DNA of 64,000 bases from Echiichthys vipera (GCA_963691815.1 OY829658.1:17132326-17196325); one strand, 5' to 3'; counted from the stretch's first letter, positions 1-15,293 are shown. Numbers and translations are program-made. The notes: a model not told the origin generated them from the sequence alone.

Positions 1-392
1 TGAAAAGATAGAAAAGTCTACATACGAGCTAAGTAGGTACATACATCATGAATTAGGATATTCTATGTTTCATTTGGGAGTCTTGTACTTGAGTCCATTC
101 AGTATATTTATCTGAATGAGAGCGCACCAGTTACACTCTTTTACTCAGTGACTCCTCTGGTCGACCTCTTTAGTTTCTACAACACAGTTATTTAAGTATT
201 AGTAGTGAAATTAGGAGGTGTCGTATAAATAACTGACAAAAGTTCAGTTCAAAGCGGTGTGCACCGCACTGCACAGCTCTGCAATGTTATTGCATATTTT
301 TCTCCTGCCAATGTAGAGCTAAAATATAGTATAGTTGTAGTGTAGTGTGGTAGAATATTTCTAAAGTTTAAAATATGTTTCTCCATTTTCAG

Positions 393-2467
393 ATCACAGA
401 CGTGTCCTTGCCAAACTACCTGGTGGCCTCCTCCGTGGGCCTGCTGCCCACTCAGCTTCTCAACTCTTACCTGGGCACCACACTTCGCACCATGGAGGAC
501 GTCATCGCTGAGCAAAGCGTCAGCGGCTACTTTGTGTTTAGCCTGCAGGTAAACTGATGGTGATAATACATTAAGTGTGTGAATATATTTATTTTTACAT
601 GTCATGATAACCTAGGATTTGTTCTGTGGTTTGTTTTTTTTACTCCTCCCTCATACTCAAAATACATTGTGTCCCAAGCCTGTCAAACCTTATCTTAGTT
701 CACAAGCATTGACATCTGCCCATCCCTTAAGTCTTAAGTTACGTAACTGTCAAGAGTAGGAATTCTAAGCCTTCTGTATATATGCAAAATATGCCAACAG
801 TCCTGTTCAGCTCACCACAAAGTCCTTTGACGCTGTCAGCACATCACCAACACCTGTTCAGCTTTAACCCTCACTAGTGCTGATCCATCATGGTTTGTTT
901 CTTAGTTCACCATTTGACAGGTTTACGGGGGTCAGAGGCCATAGGTGAGTTTAAGATTAGATAGATATCAGCAACAGCTTTCATGCAGAACTGAAAGCTA
1001 TTGCTCCAAAGTGACAACTGGCCGTAATCACACAAAACCCCTTTTGGACACTGGTGGTGTCATACTCCATTTGGAAGAACCCAGTTATCTCTTACTTTTT
1101 CTTACCTGCCAGGATACACATACACAAACATATACATAGAAACATTTTTTTCTTCAAGGACAAATGTATAAAAGAATTAAGTAAAAAAGTAAACTAGTTC
1201 ACAATGACACACTTTGGGCTCCAATATCCACTTATTTATTGCACCTTGAATAGAATATATTTTCAGAATACATCTGTGTTTGGCTCATCAAACACAAGAA
1301 AAGACAACATAAAACATAAAGTCATATGTAGCAGACAAGCGGTTAATGAGACAAACACATAGACAAAGTCATATTCAAACAGTGTCAGTGTCTTTAGCTT
1401 CAATCTCATCAGTGAGTTATATACAGACTTTTGATGGCACTTGGGATGAAGGACATCTTGAATGCATTTTTAGTCGGCAACGCTCAAACTGGCTGAAGAG
1501 AGGATGGGAGCTATCCGCCAGGATATTCCTCACTATCTTCCTGTCATTTTGTAAAAACTTGAGTCAAGAGCTTCTGGGGTTTTCCAACTATTTCATTTGA
1601 CATTGACACAATCCTATAAATTTCATTCTTAGATCTACAGTTTAGGTAACCGAAGCAGGCAGGGAGATGAAAAGTAAAGACACTCAACAATAATCTAGTA
1701 AACTACTGTAGTTCTAAAACCGACTAACAAACACCGAAGCCACCAAGTTTATGCAGAAGATTAAGTCTCTGTGAGCGTCTGTGTGACATTTTGAGCACAG
1801 CTGCTCTTTATCAGACTGCAGTTGTGCTCGAAGTGTCACCTGGGTGCAATAAATGGGTGGATATTGGAGGAGCCCTGCACTGTGCAAGCTATTTATTTAT
1901 TTACTTCATGATTTGCTCACTATTGGCTCAGTACCTGCCCTCTTTTTTGGTTTGGATGTGATTGCATAGAGCTCAACAGTGTTGTTCAGGAAGTGAAAAT
2001 CCAATTCATTTTCTGCATCAGTATTTTGATTATTAGCTATAATATCTTAACCACTAATTGTAGACTTACAATAGAGCATATTCAGGTTATTACATTTATT
2101 CTGTCGTGCCTCCTTGTACTTTAAAATAGAGAACTCCTGAATAAAATGGAGTTTAGTTTACCACTACAACAAAAATTCAAGCTTAAAAAATGATTAAGAA
2201 AGCAAAACGAAACAAAAAACGATGCTGTACGCAGCTGTTTTGTGCCGGTGTGACTTCCTCTTCTGTCCTCTGCAGATCGTCATCAGCATCGGCCTGATGT
2301 TCTACGTCGTGCACCGGGCGCAGGTAGAGCTCAACGCAGCCATCGCCGCCTGCCAGATGGAGCTGAAGTCGTCACACATGAACGGCTCGTCCACCAATCA
2401 CAGTGGCTTCACCTACTGCAGCAAGAGGGCGACAGTCGGTGGGGGGAACTGCATTAACGTGGTGTGA
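393..2467 (+). CDS. TMEM64: TMEM64, last two coding exons (partial gene)
   Basis: Two exons are visible, 393-548 and 2276-2467, joined in phase 0 by a GT-AG intron; upstream exons lie before the window. Together they encode about 115 residues. The first exon continues a hydrophobic membrane segment (PNYLVASSVGLLPTQLLNSY) typical of the VTT/SNARE-associated Golgi protein fold. The second exon has one more hydrophobic helix (IVISIGLMFYVVHRAQVEL) followed by a short polar tail ending GGGNCINVV and a TGA stop. The motifs QVELNAAI-AC-MELKSS and the C-terminal INVV agree with vertebrate TMEM64 as I know it. Human TMEM64 has been linked to SERCA2-dependent calcium signalling in osteoclasts; a role here is inferred only from orthology. 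Identity is confident; the missing 5' part cannot be judged. Confidence 0.9.
549..2275 (+). other. TMEM64 final intron
   Basis: GT-AG intron of 1,727 bp between the two visible TMEM64 exons. It is AT-rich; I see no recognisable exon, RNA gene or complete mobile element in it. Bases 1-392 are likewise the 3' part of the preceding intron and hold nothing I can name. Confidence 0.8.
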
Positions 2468-4571
2468 CCGCAAATTGACACACAAGGCCGTAGCCCGTGC
2501 GACTCGTGGTCACCGTATTAAAAGACCGGGGAGGTTAAGGGGAACCCAAGTTTACACGGCGTCTGAAACGTGGTGGTGGTGGCGTGGATTATAATTTTCA
2601 ACATCACATTCGGACCACCCTTGCGAGTAAACCCTGAAAGTGTACGACTTTAGTTATTACGATGTTTTAGATATGTGGGACCACGCAACTTTTTGAAGAA
2701 AAGGTGCAGATGGAAATAGTTTTTTGGTACATCATCTTGGGAGGTTTTTTCTTTTGATTAAGGTACTTCTTAACCTATTCTTAACTTAATTAACTCTGTT
2801 ACAGGAGATGTCAATGAAATAATAATGTTTAAAAGATACTAGAGGTGGCTGAGTGAGTGGGTCATTAAAAACCATAGCTAGGCATTAACCGCCGGCTTAC
2901 ACTATGAATGTGCAATTTGGAGCTTTCTAGAGAACCAAGGAATTATTTTTCCATTTCAGTATCAAGAGAATGCCAACCTATGCACCTTTCTTTCATACTA
3001 CATCTGTTTTTGTTTTACTTTGAGAGAATCATGATCCGTCTCACGCCATTCTCGATTCACAGTAAAAATAATAAGAGCCTTATTAATATTTGTAAAAGAT
3101 TTGGCTTTTTTTTTTTTTAGTCCAGTTCATTTTTTAAGTGTCTTATTTTTGGACTATGGAGAGAGGGGAAAATCTCTCACCCAGCATGTGTGATTCCTGC
3201 TGGCTTGAGACCATCACATCAGCTGAATTGGCCTTGACTGCCCGGAGATCATTACGGCGCTTCTGCAGTTTTGATGAGAGCAGCTGGGGAGGGAGAGCAG
3301 GTTTCACAGCAGGAAACTCAGGAAAAGTTGAAGTGCAACGTGATCAGCTCCCCGGCAGCACAGCCACATGTTCTGCTACAGAAAGACTCTCACACTGAGC
3401 TGAAACCGCTTTCCTGTAAATGTTTAGAATTCATTTGATTTGATTTTACATTCTTGTTTTATTTGGCTCTGAGATTATCCATTATGAGTATTACATTGTT
3501 TTTTGCTCAAGATGATAGTTCTGACAATTCTGTGCAATACATCAAAGATAGGTTTCAAAATGGCATGAATGTCGTATTTCAGTGCTGGAACCAAACTAAT
3601 CAGAAATGCTCTCATGCATCAAAATAACACAAACCTGGATCTATGTTTATTTAAGGGTTTCCTTATATTATAGATGAGTAAGCTAGATGAGATGAAGAGG
3701 CTGTAATCTTTTACGTGCCATAGTTTGATAAAGCTTATCAGTCGCCATGACACTGGCCCCGCCTAAGCTGAGGCTTGATGTGACTTATAACTGACTTTAT
3801 TTTATTACTTAATGTTGCTGGTAATTATAGAAATGTGAACAATTTGTGTTTTCGCTCTTAATAATACAACAAAGCTTTCATATTGTAGGTTCTCTTGCAC
3901 AGTCCACTACAACTGACAGACATTATTTTCATACAGATAATTTAAACCCGGAAGTGGTTTGGTTCGTCAAAAGTGAAACGGATGTGTCTCAGAAGCCGAC
4001 AATCAAACACAACAAGGACACTAAGTGATGAATGTGATAATATTTTTAATTTTTTACATGAATTATTGTGATGCTGCTCCTCAGACAAAGTCTGATTGAG
4101 GAATAATAAGGGCTCCTATATGAAATATCCATCTTTATGTCCCTGTATTTGTAATGCTGACATAGCATTTTTTTCCTTTTCATTTTTGTACTAATGTTTT
4201 TCTTTCTCTCTTCAAAGCCAGATAAAATGTTCGCCCTACACATTCCATGCTTTCAGTCCTCTTTAAAGCTGTAGAGTTTTATGCTTAATGTTGGATGAAA
4301 GAGCCCCTTCCTGTCTGAATTTAGCAATAATGTTTGAAAGTCAAAAGCAAAAAAATATAAAAGAAGTCTTACCAATATGACCCATTACCAAGTGTAGGGA
4401 ATAGCTGTTTACTTAAGATGTTAAAGATCTGCTCCTTAACGTTTTTGTTTGTTTGTTTATTCAAAAGTGAACAAAAACTGCATTTGAGTTGTTAGATCAT
4501 TCACGTTTCAACTGCAAGGTGAAGTATTAATATTTCCAGGTTTGTGTTTAAGTGTTCAGCCTGCCTGTTAC

Positions 4572-5058
4572 TAGGGCTGGGTATTGGTACTCAATACCCT
4601 TTTAAGGTATCGAACAAAATAAGTACCAGCACCTAGTAGTAGTAAAACCCCTCCAGTCCAACGATACCTTCATTCGACCCTTTTTATATCCAGATCTAGA
4701 AACAAAACGAGCATTTGTGTGGTTTTGCTCTTGGTCGATTTCATGCGACGTGTGATTGGCCCACTACCGCAGCAGCTACAACCCATACAGTTGGTGGTGT
4801 GGTGAAGCGAGCCCAAATAATACTTCAGTGTACAGTTATTTAATAAATATAATAATTTGAACACTTTCAAAATGTATCTGTATTAAGATCGTTTGGCTGG
4901 GGAGGAGTGGTAGTGGCACTTTACGCAACTGAATGCTTTCATTCACATGAAGGGTATTTAATGAAGGAGCAAATGGTTTCAAATGACATAAGCTGTGGAT
5001 ATCTGGATCCTTTGAAGGGCATTGGTGTTGGTACTTTTTAGAACGATACCCAGTCCTA
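4572..5058. mobile_element. hAT-type miniature inverted-repeat element
   Basis: The element starts TAGGGCTGGGTAT and ends ATACCCAGTCCTA, giving terminal inverted repeats of 13 bases with one mismatch; a second paired block (GTACCAGCACC versus GGTGTTGGTAC) lies further in. It is flanked by near-identical 8-bp direct repeats, CCTGTTAC (4564-4571) and CCTGTTGC (5059-5066). An 8-bp target duplication and short inverted termini are the signature of hAT elements. No transposase is encoded, so it is non-autonomous. Confidence 0.75.
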
Positions 5059-5919
5059 CCTGTTGCCTCCCGCTGCCTCTGACGGACATTTCTGTGCTGC
5101 CGATGATGTGGATGAGACACATAAACATCTGTGACTAAAACAGCCACTTCAGATTTGTAACACCTTCTTTGGAGAGTCTCTAAACCTACTGATTGCTCAT
5201 AGACCCTCTCGCTCCTGTCACATTAAAAAAACCCTCCTGAATCCAACCCAAACCCATTTCCCAGTTTCTTACGTGAATTGAAAGTTTACGAGGAGAGATG
5301 AGTACATTTTATGATTTATAAAATCTGCTCACAACTCTCACTTTCTCATTTTTTTAAAGGTGCGGACATTATTTCTCTAAATACACAACGATTTCACCTG
5401 ACAGCGGTGTCTCTCCAAGTGTGATTCAACAAAGCTGTTCTGTTCAGAAGTGGACGTTAAACTTCGTTTAATGCAAAAATCAAACACATGAAACTTTATC
5501 GGCCACACTCGATAATATTTTTGTCTCAACTGGGATTTCGGAAACTTGATATTGTGGCAAAATCAGAAGCTTTACAGTGAATGCTTTGGTTCCTCCTAGG
5601 TGGGCTCTACTTAACTTAGATATAGTTATGCAACAACTGATTCCCAAGGGAAGTATATTTCATAGACATCCACACAAGACCTGCATCTGGGATGTAACTG
5701 CACACACAACTGGACTGTTAAAGATGAGTACAGTGTGATACCATTAAACTTAAGGGTCATGTTAAAGGTCTCGTTTGGTGCTATGAAATGCAATACTTCC
5801 CATCTGTATCAAGTGCATTACACATATACTGTATTTTGTAATACAGAGAATTTTACAGTGTATAAATATTGATATTTATCACTGTACGATGCTTGTTCAG
5901 TGTTATTTATGAGAGAGAA

Positions 5920-5925
5920 AATAAA
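5920..5925 (+). terminator. Candidate poly(A) signal for TMEM64
   Basis: AATAAA lies about 3.45 kb after the TMEM64 stop. It is the clearest canonical hexamer on the + strand before the repeat-rich spacer. Confidence 0.35.
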
Positions 5926-6274
5926 ACCTGTCAGAATTTCTTACAAAGTTGTTTGGTTTCTTTCATTCTTTTTATCACACATATTTTAAAAAATCACCTT
6001 TTGTGACAATTAACAGAATAATAATCACTATATTTTTAATTCAAGTTAAAGTATTTACTTTGTGCAGATAACCCCAGTAATAAACATCAATATTAATCAA
6101 ACCGACAGCCTTTTGGGATATGCACTTATTGGCTTTCTGTCAGAGTTGAATGAGAAGATTGATGCAACTCTCATGTATGTATGCTCAATATACGGCTATC
6201 ATTAACAGCGATGTTTACATGAGAAAGGCATCAACCTCATCTAACTCCACCTGTAAGTGTGTTTCCCAGAATAT

Positions 6275-6653
6275 AGAGCAGGTTGAGGTGTTATATAAAT
6301 TCTGTGAAAGTATCAAAACACTCAATCCACAGAGAAATGAACACAGCCTGTATTCAGAAACTGTGCCCTCAAACAAGCCATCAGGCCTTCTGTACTGTTC
6401 TGATGTCACAACTTCATATATATAGGTAGAAAGTGCAGTTATTCCCCGGCTGCAGTGAATGGTGCAGAGATGCCGAGAGCACAAACGTGCAAGACCTGAA
6501 AACCCTGACCAATCAGAGCAGAGAAGGGTTCTTAAAGCGACAGAGGCTAAAACAGACAGTAAGAGAAAAACAATGTGTTTTTTAAAAATGTAAACCTGTT
6601 CTAGTATAATCCCAAAATGAACCTAATTTGAACATAATATGGGACCTTTAATG
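6275..6653 (+). mobile_element. TTAA-flanked miniature element, copy 1
   Basis: This copy shares long blocks with 36087-36548, for example CTGTGAAAGTATCAAAA and GCCTGTATTCAGAAAC, then a GATGTCACAACT block, GACCAATCA-AGCAGA, and a 3' end of GGGACC next to TTTAA. The 5' terminus is degraded. It has no coding capacity. Confidence 0.7.
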
Positions 6654-9495
6654 TTTTAATTCTGGTCTGCCCCTCTTTTTGTTGAATGATTTACAGCCCA
6701 GGATACCTTACGTAATACCCTATCTGTTTGTCTTCACTGCACTTTCAGTCAACCTTGTTTAAGAGGAGCTTAAATCAGCCTCACTATCCTTTGTTGAACG
6801 GCCAAAAAAAAAATCCCCCTCTCCATCATAACCTCAGCCTCAGATCCTAGCAAAAGTGTTTTAAGGCTTTAATGTTACCTGGCTTCATCCTCAAACCCTT
6901 TGAGAGTGATGGGAGACAAAATGTTCTTGCTCAGAAGGTTTCCCCTTATCTTGCAAACCTCTAAATAACTGTCACTCCTCAAATATGCAGCAGCAGTGGC
7001 AGCAGCAGCAACACTGTGTGGCCAGAAATAATGCTGGCTGCTGGGGCAGTTTGTCACAGTGATTTTGAAGGGAAGTAGTGATCGATGTGGCAGTGGCGAT
7101 GTAGAGCGGAGCACCACTTAGACTTGCCCTTGCCTTGCCTGTGACAAGCTAGCTGTACAGGGGGAGGTGGGTGTTTGTGTGGACGGCGTCTGACAGACAC
7201 GGTCCAGATAGATCCTGCTTGTGAACAGTGCTATGCCCATGTAACTACAACCACACATACAGTAGGAAAAGATGCCCACGGCCATCTCCTTGGATCCCGT
7301 CTACATATCGTCTATCAATCACACACTAACAAGCCTGACTCATCTTGCATCATCTCTGTTACCAGGAGCACAGATTTGTCTGCTGCCCTCACACTCCCGG
7401 GCTCGAGTCAGATCTGTGTCCGCTCCATCATTGTCCAACCCTGCCTCAAAGGACAAACCTCACCCAAGAGCCTCCAGGCCAGCGCACGATTATGTCCACA
7501 CAAAACCAAGAACATTCATTTTGACGGGCTTCAAATGAAAGCCCTAGTGCTACGCTTTTGGAGGGAAGAACTCCCAAAATACATCTGTGAGATTGTGAGT
7601 GCTTGAAAAAAATGAGTGAAATGGTGAAATAAAAAAACAAAAAACATTGTGAGTGAAATGATCTTGGAATACATCCAGGCAGCGTTCCAGAGGGAAACTT
7701 ATGATGTGGATGTTTATGGATTTGTGGAGGAGGGAAACGTTGATGGGCCTGTGGCTGAGGGATCCTGCTGGAGGCAGACGGGGTGATCACATGACCACTT
7801 TCTTGGCCCAAACAGCTGTTGCCTCCATCTGTACCATCCATGCCCCGCTGCTGTTCTCCTCTACGCTGAAGTGGGAAGCTGCTCAGGGCAAAGTAATACA
7901 CCTCTGGAGGACCATGAGAAACAAATGCTTTACTGCACTACCTTGTAGCTAAGATCAGCTGTATAACCCAGTCTCTGGCCATGCATACTGACCCTCAGTC
8001 TATTCAAATGTCTACTCTAACTGATTTTAAGATTAAAAAAAAAATCTAAAAATTCTACTTACAGAAAAATAAATATATCTAATCATTTGATTATTAATCG
8101 TTATCATTTTTCATGTAAAAAATGCCAGAGAATGTCCCTACAGCTTCTCAAATGTGTATTTGTTGCCTTTCTTTTTGAATGTGAATGCAAATTGAATATA
8201 ATGGGGTTTTAGACAAAGGGACATTTTAAGACGTCATCTTGGATTTTTGCAGAACCTGATGGTTTATAAAAAGTGAAGGTAATCATTATTTGTATGTCAA
8301 TATTAAATAAATACCTACATACGTAAATATTGCTATGGAATATTTGTTAATTAGTCAACATAGCAAATTAAAAAAAAAGCTAATTCTATTTTAAAGATAA
8401 ATTTTTCAAAGTACCCTTTTTATTTCCTGGCACTTGATTTCATGACACGACATTTATGTATTTCAGGTTTTATTTCACAGGCATATTTATTCATTTGTTC
8501 CATACTGACAAAAACAAGGTTCAGTTTTTAATTTGTCTTTTATCCAATCAACAGAACAAGCAGACAAAAAACAGAAAAACTGTCAGATTTGGCAAAGTTA
8601 AAGATTAGATTATTAGAAATACAGTAAGATTGTAGGCTATGACGTGAACCAGACTCATGTTCAACAACGAGAACGCTCATTCTTAATGTTTCTAGGTTTA
8701 AGGCTTTAGGTGGACTCATTAGAGCCGGACACACTTTGCTCATGTGTCCTTGAAACAGGAACCAGTGAGCGGGGGACAAACGGGGGATGGAGGCCCTTTT
8801 TTTTGCTGATGCCTGCTCCCAGGGAAGAGTTGCATATGTGTCCTCTACTAAGGTCAGCTCTTCTTCCCTCTGTGTGACTGTGCTGTAGAAAAAAAAACAG
8901 CGCTGCCTGCTCGCCAAGCAAACATGAAAACACTCTCAGATCTGACGGGTGCACTACTGAGATGTGGGGGAAACGTCTTGACAGTGTGTTGACAGACACT
9001 AAGGCGGAGGTTACTTCTTGTTTGGGGTAGAACTGAGGTCACGATATAAAATTTTAGATTGCAGGTGCTTTTAAATCGTCGTTAGAGTGTCATTCAAAGA
9101 CAGAGCAGGAAAACCACAGGTGTTTTAATAATATACATTTTTACTGGAGTTGAACCCATGTCTCGGTGGGTTAAAACAGCTGCAAATGTTTGAACTAATT
9201 CACCTTGATGTGCGTTTAAAATTCTTATTTGTCTACAGTTGTGAGGAATTTGCTGTTGGGTCATGTTTTGTGGACTTAAATTACTGTGACATTGTAGTCA
9301 AACTGAATTTGAATATGGAGTCAACATTTAGACCACACTGATTTTATTTCTGAATACTGACCAGCAGAAAATGTCCCCATTTTTTTTAACCGTTGCAATT
9401 CAACTCTGTAGCGCCTTTTAGTGGACAGATGCAAATACTACATCCACACGGTGCCGCAATCTCTGATATTTTAACAGTGATTGGTGCTTTCTAGA
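6654..9495. other. Spacer between TMEM64 and TDP2
   Basis: I see no recognisable exon, RNA gene or complete mobile element here. Several open frames of 80-150 codons occur around 7.1-9.0 kb, but none has a splice structure, family motif or codon pattern that I can support. A GCAGCA-rich patch lies near 6990-7012. Confidence 0.6.
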
Positions 9496-9501
9496 TTTAT
9501 T
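9496..9501 (-). terminator. Candidate poly(A) signal for TDP2
   Basis: TTTATT on the + strand reads AATAAA on the TDP2 strand, about 260 bases after the TDP2 stop. This would give a short 3' UTR. Confidence 0.5.
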
Positions 9502-9759
9502 TAGCAATTTCACAAAAAAAAAGAAGCTTGGTCAGAGAGTACAACACATGACACGTTAGAAGATAAAATTAATCAAATCAAGATATGAAATTAACCAACC
9601 TCGGGAAACGTAAAACAGAACAGAAAACGTTTCTGTGGTCTGAACCCAGCTCCAAAGCACTGACGGCGTCTGCGCTGGGATGGCCAGACACACACAAAAC
9701 CAACTAGACCAACTGATCTTAAATATTAACTGGCGTGGTCCAGGTTGTTTTATGCATTT

Positions 9760-12100
<2,341 letters not shown>

Positions 12101-12484
12101 ATCTTCTATCCACTTGTTTCTCTCACAGAACTGCACAAGAATGAAACGCAAACATTAGTTTCTCTCCTCTGTGTTATTTCAGGCGCACCAGTGAAAGGCT
12201 TCCGGGTGAGTTTGCTAATTATAAACAAATCCCAGAGCAGCAAAACAAGTTGTAAGTGTGCTCACAGTTGTAAGTGAACAACTCTAAATGATTAGGAACA
12301 ATATATTTTTTACTTTTGCGGTGCTGTTTGCTTTCTTAGCCGAATTTAAAACACGAACATAGCAGATTTAGATCATGATTTAGATTCGCTTTAAGTTTCG
12401 CCCCGGACGATTTGTCGAGCGCACCAGTTTCCGGTGTGAAGTAAACAGAAGCTTGACATTGTGCCGCATCTACGAGCGTTAAAC
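12101..12484. promoter_or_regulatory. Divergent TDP2/ACOT13 promoter
   Basis: The two start codons are 384 bases apart and point away from each other, so one shared promoter is inferred. Two ETS-type motifs are visible: CTTCCGGGT at 12199-12207 and GTTTCCGGT at 12427-12435. I see no clear TATA box facing either gene. Exact transcription starts cannot be read from sequence. Confidence 0.65.
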
Positions 12485-13898
12485 ATGGTTTCACTGAGTA
12501 TAAATTCGTTAAAACAAGTAATGAAAGCAATGATAGATACTCCAGGTTTCGACAGAGTCCTGAGCAAGGTAAAGATAAACAGTTGGGGACATTTATTGAG
12601 CGTTTTTATATTAGTTTTTGCAACTGTGAGCACACTTTGTAACTTACTTTGCACTCATAAACACAACTGGGTGAAGACAGCATGTCAGACAGGTATTTGT
12701 GCTCCCCTCAGGTGGACCTCTTGTCTGCCACACCGGGTAAAGTGGTGTGTGAGATGCGGGTAGACGAGGAGCACACCAACCGGGGAGGGACGCTCCACGG
12801 CGGGTTGACAGCCACCCTGGTCGATGTCATCTCCACCATGGCCATCATGTATACGGAGAGGGGAGCACCAGGAGTCAGTGTGGATATGAACATAACGTGA
12901 GTCCATGTCGACATGTGTCAACCTTGGAAAAAAGCTGGGATCAATCCCCTCACTGGTCCCCCAAAACCCGACATTCTTGGTTTTATTTAATTTGAAATGA
13001 TTTTATTTGCATATTTTTTTTTGTAACTTTTTATCTGAATGTCATTTTATGTTTTTCTTTCCAATGCTTTTAGTGTTTTATGTTAAGCACTCTGTATCAC
13101 CTTGTTATTGAAAGGTGTTCTACAAATAAATGTACCTTGTAGATTAACCTGACATTTAAATGGACATTTGATCCATCGAATGGACACATGTAACCACAGA
13201 TTTCATCAGTTGTAGGGTTCATAACATAATGCCTTGTATTGTGAGATGTGTGGAATTAATCTTAAAATTGCTCACATATGGATCTGGGATTTACAGTTAC
13301 CACCTTGAAGACTAATTTTTCTCATTAATTTATTTCTCCCCCAATGACTCTTCTAATTTTAATCTCAGGTTAAAACAAATCTAGTGACCTTTAAGTTTAT
13401 GTCAGGCATCACAATATCAGGCATGGCTGTAGCTATGGTTTTGTAAATAGAAAGTCTCTTAAGTTTAGTAAATTTTAATATTTTGTGTCGCCTTAAAAGT
13501 GGTCAAATGTGAACATACCGGTTCTCAAAAATACTACAATCAGTATATAAAAGATCATTTGTAAGAGTTATGTGGTAGAACGTAAACCTCATGCTCCTAA
13601 AACCCCTAAATGCCAGAGTCAGAGAAAAAAACAGGTGGTCTGATTTCAGGCCTTGACCTTCAGTCTGTTAACTGCGTCAGATTGAAGATTAACTTCATAA
13701 ACTAGAAATGACTGGAAACAAATGTCAATGTCTTCCAGATACATGAATGCTGCCAAGATTGGAGAGGAGGTACTCATCACTGCTCACGTTCTGAAGCAAG
13801 GACGGACGCTGGCGTTTGCTACTGTTGACCTCACCAACAAAGCCACGGGGAGGCTCATAGCACAAGGGAGACACACTAAACACCTTGGCAGCGGCTAA
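12485..13898 (+). CDS. ACOT13: Acyl-CoA thioesterase 13 (THEM2)
   Basis: Three exons, 12485-12568, 12712-12896 and 13739-13898, with GT-AG introns and agreeing phases, encode 142 residues (human 140). It is a single hot-dog fold. The catalytic loop NRGGTLHGGLTATLVD carries N51, the HGG turn (H57-G59) around the central helix, and D66, the acidic catalytic residue. The C-terminus NKATGRLIAQGRHTKHLG is close to mammalian ACOT13. The enzyme hydrolyses long-chain fatty acyl-CoA to free fatty acid and CoA, works as a homotetramer, and is found at mitochondria and in the cytosol, where the mammalian protein partners PCTP. The ATG at 12485 is chosen because MVSLSINSLKQVMKAM matches the family start. 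Its 5' end faces TDP2; its 3' end faces C6orf62. No broken or missing key residue is seen. Confidence 0.95.
13060..13140 (+). repeat. Retroposon 3' tail in ACOT13 intron 2
   Basis: The pattern TGTTAAGCACTCTGTA, then TGAAAGGTGTTCTACAAATAAA, resembles the shared 3' tail of fish L2-like LINEs and the SINEs that use them. Only the tail is recognisable. The family assignment is from memory of such tails. Confidence 0.45.
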
Positions 13899-14049
13899 AC
13901 TGTTTGACCTCTGTGGTGCTGCCTGTAAATCACATATCCTGTACTGTCAAAACAAGCGAACAGCTTGTGTTGTTACACATGTCGTCAACAGTTAGATAAA
14001 AGCTGTAAGATCACACTACTGTATCAATGGTACCATTTCATGCACATGC

Positions 14050-14055
14050 AATAAA
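14050..14055 (+). terminator. Poly(A) signal for ACOT13
   Basis: AATAAA lies about 150 bases after the ACOT13 stop. The implied 3' end is near 14070, just short of the C6orf62 3' end coming from the other side. Confidence 0.65.
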
Positions 14056-14255
14056 ACAGACAAGAATTATGCTTTCAGAATTTGCATTGTATTGGGATAT
14101 GCTCAGCAGTATTGATTTGAGAATCCACAGAAGAAAAAAAAACAGAAGTTACACACCTTATACCCTTTTAACTGAACACACTGAATCAACAATGAGCAAA
14201 ATTATATGTGCTATGTACTTCATATCCTTTGACAAGCAAGCCTGCAAAACCCAAT

Positions 14256-14261
14256 TTTAAT
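14256..14261 (-). terminator. Candidate poly(A) signal for C6orf62
   Basis: TTTAAT on the + strand reads ATTAAA, the common variant signal, about 1 kb after the C6orf62 stop. It would give a 3' UTR spanning 15293 to about 14240. Bases 14262-15293 hold no other recognisable gene and fit this UTR. Confidence 0.4.
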
Positions 14262-15293
14262 TTGATAAGCATGGCGGAAAATTATCATCATTTTAGTCGG
14301 TCAAATTAAACAAAATCAGTTCGCTCTCAGCAAGTTTTGTTAGCTAAGTTAAACATTAAGTATGTTACCATTTTGGCTTCTCACCAACCCACATCCCAAA
14401 TGAAACAAAACATAAAACATCAGATTTCAGTAGCTTACATGAATGGTGCATGAACGGCTTGACAGTGACAATGACCTTCAACATCTAACCAACATGTCTC
14501 AACTTTGTGTACAACGCCTTTCAAGTCACTCAGATTTTAACAAAGGCCTGCCTAGCATGTCTCAGAGGAAAGCAAATGACACCAAAACATTTTTTTTAAA
14601 GTCCAGCAAAAAAAGAAAAGAAAAACTAAGGCGGTTTTTACGAAGCAATACCTACACCATATGATTTGACAAATATTGTTCATCTTGTTTTCTTTTCTTA
14701 TACAGGTGTTTTAACACCTTTTCACACCTGTCCTTGGTCAAAAGATTGTGTAAAGTTGTTCTAGAAACCCCATTCACATTACAAACAAGCTTTAACAATC
14801 CTTTCTTATGACAACAAGGATATAAAACATGTCCATCTGAGAACCACCGTGAAGACCTGTGTATTGTTTGTTCCTGTTTTGATGCAACATAAAGAGTTCC
14901 TTCAATGACCGGTGCTGTTGACAGTGCGGCTCCAAGAGAACAACCAACCACTCAAAATCAATGTTCGTGCAGGTTCAAATGAACAAAAATGGATGAGTGA
15001 GTAGGAGGGAATGAAGAGGGAGTAATACAAAAGGGGGGAACCAATCCAAAAATGGCAGAGAGGTGAGAAGGAACATTGGGAGTGTGAGGGGAAAAAAAAC
15101 AAGGATGGGAACTGAATCAGCTTCAGGTCAGGGAGGGGAGAACGAGTAGGTGACAAAAAAGGAGAGATCCAAGCACAAGTTCAAATCTTTTAAAAAGGAA
15201 ATGGGTGAAGATGAGTACATATTTGCTTCTGAAGGCTTAGGCAAAAGGGAGGGGAAGGACCTTTCCCTATGTGGCTGGGTGACGCAGGGAGCC

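Larger units (their letters stand above)
2468..5945 (+). other. Probable long 3' UTR of TMEM64
   Basis: After the TGA stop there is no coding exon on either strand until well past 5.9 kb. The sequence is AU-rich and ends near a good AATAAA at 5920-5925. I infer that most of this stretch is TMEM64 3' UTR, interrupted by the miniature element at 4572-5058. Earlier polyadenylation is possible and RNA data would decide. Confidence 0.45.

Noticed and set aside
7175..7606. 143-codon open frame on the + strand (and overlapping frames on the other strand)
   Set aside because: No family motif, no splice context and biased low-information sequence; several overlapping frames of similar length in both directions suggest chance.
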